Of a DNA stretch of 64,000 bases, positions 60,936 through 64,000 are shown piece after piece. The position numbers and the translations under genes were made by a program. The notes under the pieces are model-generated. The model saw only the letters and a program-made list of their open reading frames with translations, had not been told where the DNA came from and ran no database searches. The DNA is taken from assembly GCF_014930365.1 (NCBI RefSeq), contig NZ_JABXWI010000023.1, positions 1 through 64,000 on the forward strand, in the 5' to 3' direction. Source of the DNA: Streptomyces caniscabiei. GTDB taxonomy: Bacteria; Actinomycetota; Actinomycetes; Streptomycetales; Streptomycetaceae. Position 1 is the first letter of the stretch, and each line of letters begins with the position of its first letter.

Positions 60936-62075
60936 ATGAGCCATGTAATCCGGAGGGCCACCGAACTGGCCCTGGATGAGACGACGGTCACCGCGCTTCG
61001 GGCCGCGCTGAGGACCACCGCCGACGAGGTCGTCCAGGCGATCATCGACGAGGTCCCTCCCTACGCAGGCGCCCTGTCGGGCCGCATGGGCGGCACCATC
61101 CGCCGAGCCGTCCGCACCGCCCTGGGCCACTATCTCGACGTGGCGAGCGGGAACGCCACGGGCGGCGACGCCGGTGACGCGGCCTACGAGCTGGGCCGCG
61201 GCGAGGTGCGCGACGGCCGTTCGATGGACGCCCTGCTCAGTGCCTACCGCGTCGGCGCCCGCGTGGCCTGGCGAGGCCTGGCCGCAGGTGCCGTACCGGC
61301 GGGACTGCCCGCCGCCGAGGTCGCCAAGTTCGCCGAGCTGACCTTCGCCTACATCGACGAGCTCTCCGCCGCGAGCGCCGCCGGCCACGCCGACGAACTG
61401 GCCGCCCGGGGCCGGGTTCATGAGCGCCACCTGGAACAACTGGTCCGTGATCTTCTCGCCGGCGCGAGCCCGGACGTGCTCCAGGCCTCCGTGCAACGGG
61501 CAGGGTGGCAGCCTCCGGTCTCGCTGACCGCGGTCCTGCTGCCCGCCGCCCAGGCCCGGCCCGCGTACCGCACGCTCGACCCGGGCACGCTCGTCCTCGA
61601 CGATCTGCCGGACGCCCTGGGCGTGCTCCTCGTGCCCGATGCCGACCGGGCGCATCTGTTGCGGCAGCTGTCCGACCGCACCGCCGTGGTCGGACCGGCC
61701 CGGCCATGGACGCGCGCGTCCGCCTCGTACGCACGGGCCGTACGCGCTCGCTCCCTCTCCTCCGACATCCGCGACACCGAGGACCACCTGCCCGAGCTGG
61801 TGCTGAGCGCCGACACGGACGCGTACGCGGACCTGCGTGCCCGAGCCCTCGCACCGCTGCTGGCTCTGCCTGTCGCGACCGCGCGGCGGCTGGAGGAGAC
61901 CCTGCGGGCGTGGCTGCTGCATCAGGGCAGGCGGGACGAGGTGGCGGCGGCGCTGTTCGTCCACCCCCAGACCGTCCGGTACCGGATGTCCCAGCTGCGG
62001 GAGCTGTTCCCGGATCTCGCGTCGCCGCACCGCGTCCTCGAACTGACTCTGGCGGTCGGTCTTCGGGCCGGCTGA
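60936..62075 (+). CDS. PucR/CdaR-type transcriptional regulator
   Basis: The 379-residue protein has an N-terminal helical sensor region (about 1-170; ELGRGEVRDGRSMDALLSAYRVGARVAW), a GGDEF-like/CdaR middle part, and the C-terminal PucR helix-turn-helix (ETLRAWLLHQGRRDEVAAALFVHPQTVRYRMSQLRELF). It is divergent from the desaturase-reductase operon and probably regulates it; in this group the signal is often a fatty acid or other membrane-lipid cue, but that is inference. Confidence 0.87.
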   Translation: MSHVIRRATELALDETTVTALRAALRTTADEVVQAIIDEVPPYAGALSGRMGGTIRRAVRTALGHYLDVASGNATGGDAGDAAYELGRGEVRDGRSMDALLSAYRVGARVAWRGLAAGAVPAGLPAAEVAKFAELTFAYIDELSAASAAGHADELAARGRVHERHLEQLVRDLLAGASPDVLQASVQRAGWQPPVSLTAVLLPAAQARPAYRTLDPGTLVLDDLPDALGVLLVPDADRAHLLRQLSDRTAVVGPARPWTRASASYARAVRARSLSSDIRDTEDHLPELVLSADTDAYADLRARALAPLLALPVATARRLEETLRAWLLHQGRRDEVAAALFVHPQTVRYRMSQLRELFPDLASPHRVLELTLAVGLRAG

Positions 62076-62239
62076 CGCGTTCTCCAGCGGCCCATGTCCG
62101 CGTCCGTGAGCTGACGTCGAAGAAGCTCCGCCGCGGGTGTGTCCGAGGGCGGGTGGCGCATCCGCCGGCCGGTCACGCGCGGAAGGCTTGGGTGAGGGGC
62201 GGTGCGGGCCGCGCCGGGACAGTCGGGAGAGGTGGTCGT

Positions 62240-63499
62240 GTGTCCGGAACCGAGGGCGCGACGGACGTGCTGGTGGTCGGGGCCGGTGTGGCCGGACTCG
62301 CGTGCGCCCGGGACCTGGTGGCGGCCGGTGTCGGGGTGCGGGTGCTGGAGGCCGGAGACGACGTCGGCGGGCGGATGCGTTCGGACCGGGTCGAGGGGTT
62401 CGTGGTGGACCGCGGATTCCAGGTGGTCAACACGTCGTACCCCCAGCTCCGGCGCCGCGTCACCCTGAAGGACCTGAGACTTCGGCCCTTCACCCTCGGC
62501 GTCCTCGTCCACAGCCCCTCGGGCCGACTCCGCTTCAGCGACCCCACTCGCCGCCCCCGTGCGCTGCCCGACCTGCTGCCGGGCCGTCTGGCCGGACCTC
62601 GTGACCTGGCCGCCCTCGGCGTGCTGTCCGCCCGTGACATGTTCTCGTCCCCCCGTCGGCTGAAACGGGTCGCGGACACCACCACCCGCACCGCGCTGGC
62701 GGACGCCGGGTTCTCCGAGACCTTCGTCGAGAGTTTCTTCCGTCCTTTCCTGTCCGGAGTCTTCCTGGAGGACGACCTGGAGACCTCCGCCCGGATGTTC
62801 CACCTGGTGTGGCGGAGCATGCTGCGCGGCACCCTGTGCCTGCCCGCCGAGGGCGTCGGAGCGGTTCCCCGGGCTCTCGCGGCCGCCCTGCCCCAGGGCG
62901 CCGTGCGGCTGGAGAGCCCCGTGGCGGGGCTCACGGATTACGGAGTGCTGACGGCCGGGGGCCGCGAGATCCCCGCACGCGCGGTCGTGATCGCCACCGG
63001 CCCCGGCTCCGTCGGCGTGCTGCTGCCCGAGGTCGCCCTGCCCGGCTACCGGACCGTGACGACGTACTACCACGTGGCTCCGCGTTCCCCTCTCGGCGAG
63101 CCGACGCTGCTCGTGGACACCCGGCGCCGGTTCCTGAACACCTGCGTCCTCAGCGACGTCGTGCCAGGGTTCGCCCCGCCGGGCCACGCACTTGTCGCCA
63201 CGTCGGTACTCGGCCGCGAGGAGGAGGACCGGGAGGGCCGGGAAGCGCGGGAGCGGAGGATCCGGGCGGCGCTCGGGGAGGCGTACGGCACCGGTACGGA
63301 AGGCTGGACCCTGCTGACCGTCCGCACCGTCGAGGACGCGTTGCCCGCCATGGCGCCGCCGCAGCCGCTGACCCGCACCACACGCGTGGCACCGGGCCGC
63401 TACGTGTGCGGAGACCACCGCGCCACCGGCTCCGTCCAGGGCGCACTGGCCTCCGGGGCACGGGCGGCGCGCGAGGTACTGCGGGACCTACGACGCTGA
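62240..63499 (+). CDS. FAD-dependent amine oxidase/phytoene desaturase-like oxidoreductase
   Basis: GTG 62240 has GGGAGAGG upstream; the product has 419 residues. The FAD fold DVLVVGAGVAGLACARDLVAAGVGVRVLEAGDDVGGRM is textbook. RGFQVVNTSYPQLRR, VESFFRPFLSGVFLEDDLETSARMF and YVCGDHRATGSVQGALASGARAA match the carotenoid/protoporphyrinogen-oxidase-like superfamily. The C-terminal GDH-RATGSVQGA region binds FAD. Its substrate is unknown. It is convergent with the photolyase-related gene. Confidence 0.85.
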   Translation: MSGTEGATDVLVVGAGVAGLACARDLVAAGVGVRVLEAGDDVGGRMRSDRVEGFVVDRGFQVVNTSYPQLRRRVTLKDLRLRPFTLGVLVHSPSGRLRFSDPTRRPRALPDLLPGRLAGPRDLAALGVLSARDMFSSPRRLKRVADTTTRTALADAGFSETFVESFFRPFLSGVFLEDDLETSARMFHLVWRSMLRGTLCLPAEGVGAVPRALAAALPQGAVRLESPVAGLTDYGVLTAGGREIPARAVVIATGPGSVGVLLPEVALPGYRTVTTYYHVAPRSPLGEPTLLVDTRRRFLNTCVLSDVVPGFAPPGHALVATSVLGREEEDREGREARERRIRAALGEAYGTGTEGWTLLTVRTVEDALPAMAPPQPLTRTTRVAPGRYVCGDHRATGSVQGALASGARAAREVLRDLRR

Positions 63500-63600
63500 C
63501 GCGCATGGCCGTCGTCCCGTGGCGGCAGGCGCGTCCCGTGGCGGCAGGCCACCGGGAGCCTCGACGTCCGGGCGGGCCTCGCCGTGAGCCGGTGTCGTCG

Positions 63601-64000
63601 TCAGGGCGGACCGTCGCCGCGCCGGCTCTCCTGGCGCAGCAGCTCCTCAAGGTCCGCGAGCCGGTCCAGCCCTCGCACCGGCTGAGCCATCCGGGGATTG
63701 CGCTCCAGCCGGGCCCGGTGCCGGTGCAGGAAGGCCCAGTACCCGGCGGTGTACGGGCAGGCCCGGTCACCGGTCCGCTCGCCCGGCCGGTAGACGCACC
63801 CGCCGCACAGATCGCTCATCCGGTTCACGTAGGAGCCGCCGGAGGTGTACGGCTTGGTCGTCATGCGCCCACCGTCGGCGTACTGCGACATGCCGACGAC
63901 ATTGGGGACCATCACCCAGTCGTAGCCGTCGACGAAGCACCGGTGGAACCAGTCCGTCACCGCGGCCGGGTCCCAGCCGCGTTGCAGGGCGTGGCTGCCC
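63601..64000 (-). CDS. Iron-sulfur cryptochrome/photolyase-related protein, C-terminal fragment
   Basis: Only about 132 C-terminal residues lie in the window; the N-terminus is beyond base 64000. YDWVMVPNVVGMSQYADGG, TTKPYTSGGSYVNRMSDLCGGCVY and DRACPYTAGYWAFLHRH are the diagnostic C-terminal parts of the bacterial FeS photolyase (PhrB/CryB) family, with Cys residues that bind a 4Fe-4S cluster and the FAD-binding NxxGMSQ region. These proteins repair UV 6-4 photoproducts. The convergent FAD oxidoreductase could be light-regulated with it. Confidence 0.88.
   Translation of the reverse strand, partial: GSHALQRGWDPAAVTDWFHRCFVDGYDWVMVPNVVGMSQYADGGRMTTKPYTSGGSYVNRMSDLCGGCVYRPGERTGDRACPYTAGYWAFLHRHRARLERNPRMAQPVRGLDRLADLEELLRQESRRGDGPP

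Noticed and set aside
1..64000. tRNA, rRNA, CRISPR arrays, intact insertion sequences or prophage
   Set aside because: I found no sequence pattern for any of these by eye; a tRNA or covariance-model search would be needed to exclude small RNAs.

Overview
The window is high-GC DNA with frequent GTG/TTG starts, GTGA/ATGA overlaps between consecutive genes, many Tat and lipoprotein exports, and LacI-type control of sugar genes. All of this points to a Streptomyces or close actinomycete chromosome, probably an arm region rich in accessory carbohydrate genes. I see no rRNA, tRNA, CRISPR array or intact insertion sequence.

Region 1 (1-6655) looks like an L-fucose locus. A ribose-type ABC transporter and the start of an L-fuconate dehydratase run leftward, and a secreted GH29 alpha-L-fucosidase with lectin-like modules is divergent. 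Region 2 (7315-22574) is a galactose/arabinan locus. A LacI regulator, an SDR and a D-galactonate dehydratase run leftward. A MalEFG-like ABC transporter, KDPGal-type aldolase, PfkB sugar-acid kinase, beta-propeller lactonase, GH51 arabinofuranosidase, a GH43-like propeller protein, a thioredoxin-like lipoprotein and a beta-helix protein run rightward. Together these give a plausible complete De Ley-Doudoroff pathway with its transporter and hydrolases. Region 3 (22728-28795) adds three exported enzymes: GH97, GH43-AbfB and LamG-GH43-AbfB. With the fucosidase, the set fits side-chain removal from plant arabinogalactan or a similar polymer.

Region 4 (28973-37050) holds a VOC protein, a coupled radical SAM/aminotransferase pair of unknown product, a LacI regulator beside a zone of decayed genes (SnoaL-like and aldehyde dehydrogenase pseudogenes), a DUF1330-like gene under two identical palindromes, and a GH5 cellulase-like enzyme with two LacI-type palindromes. 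Region 5 (37427-48576) is mixed: GNAT, a PD40-repeat propeller, a Rad50-like ATPase, an esterase/SDR/alcohol dehydrogenase/cupin group, a transglutaminase-like protein, two unknown proteins and an alpha/beta hydrolase.

Region 6 (49163-52208) is an unusual trio without signal peptides: an M23 endopeptidase with a peptidoglycan-binding domain, a free-standing I9-like domain, and a subtilase whose own N-terminal domain resembles that small protein. Region 7 (52362-58386) is a CoA-ester catabolic operon with an acetoacetate decarboxylase homologue, next to a LysR regulator. Region 8 (58668-64000) holds a fatty-acid desaturase with its ferredoxin reductase, a divergent PucR-type regulator, an FAD oxidoreductase and the C-terminus of an iron-sulfur photolyase-related protein.
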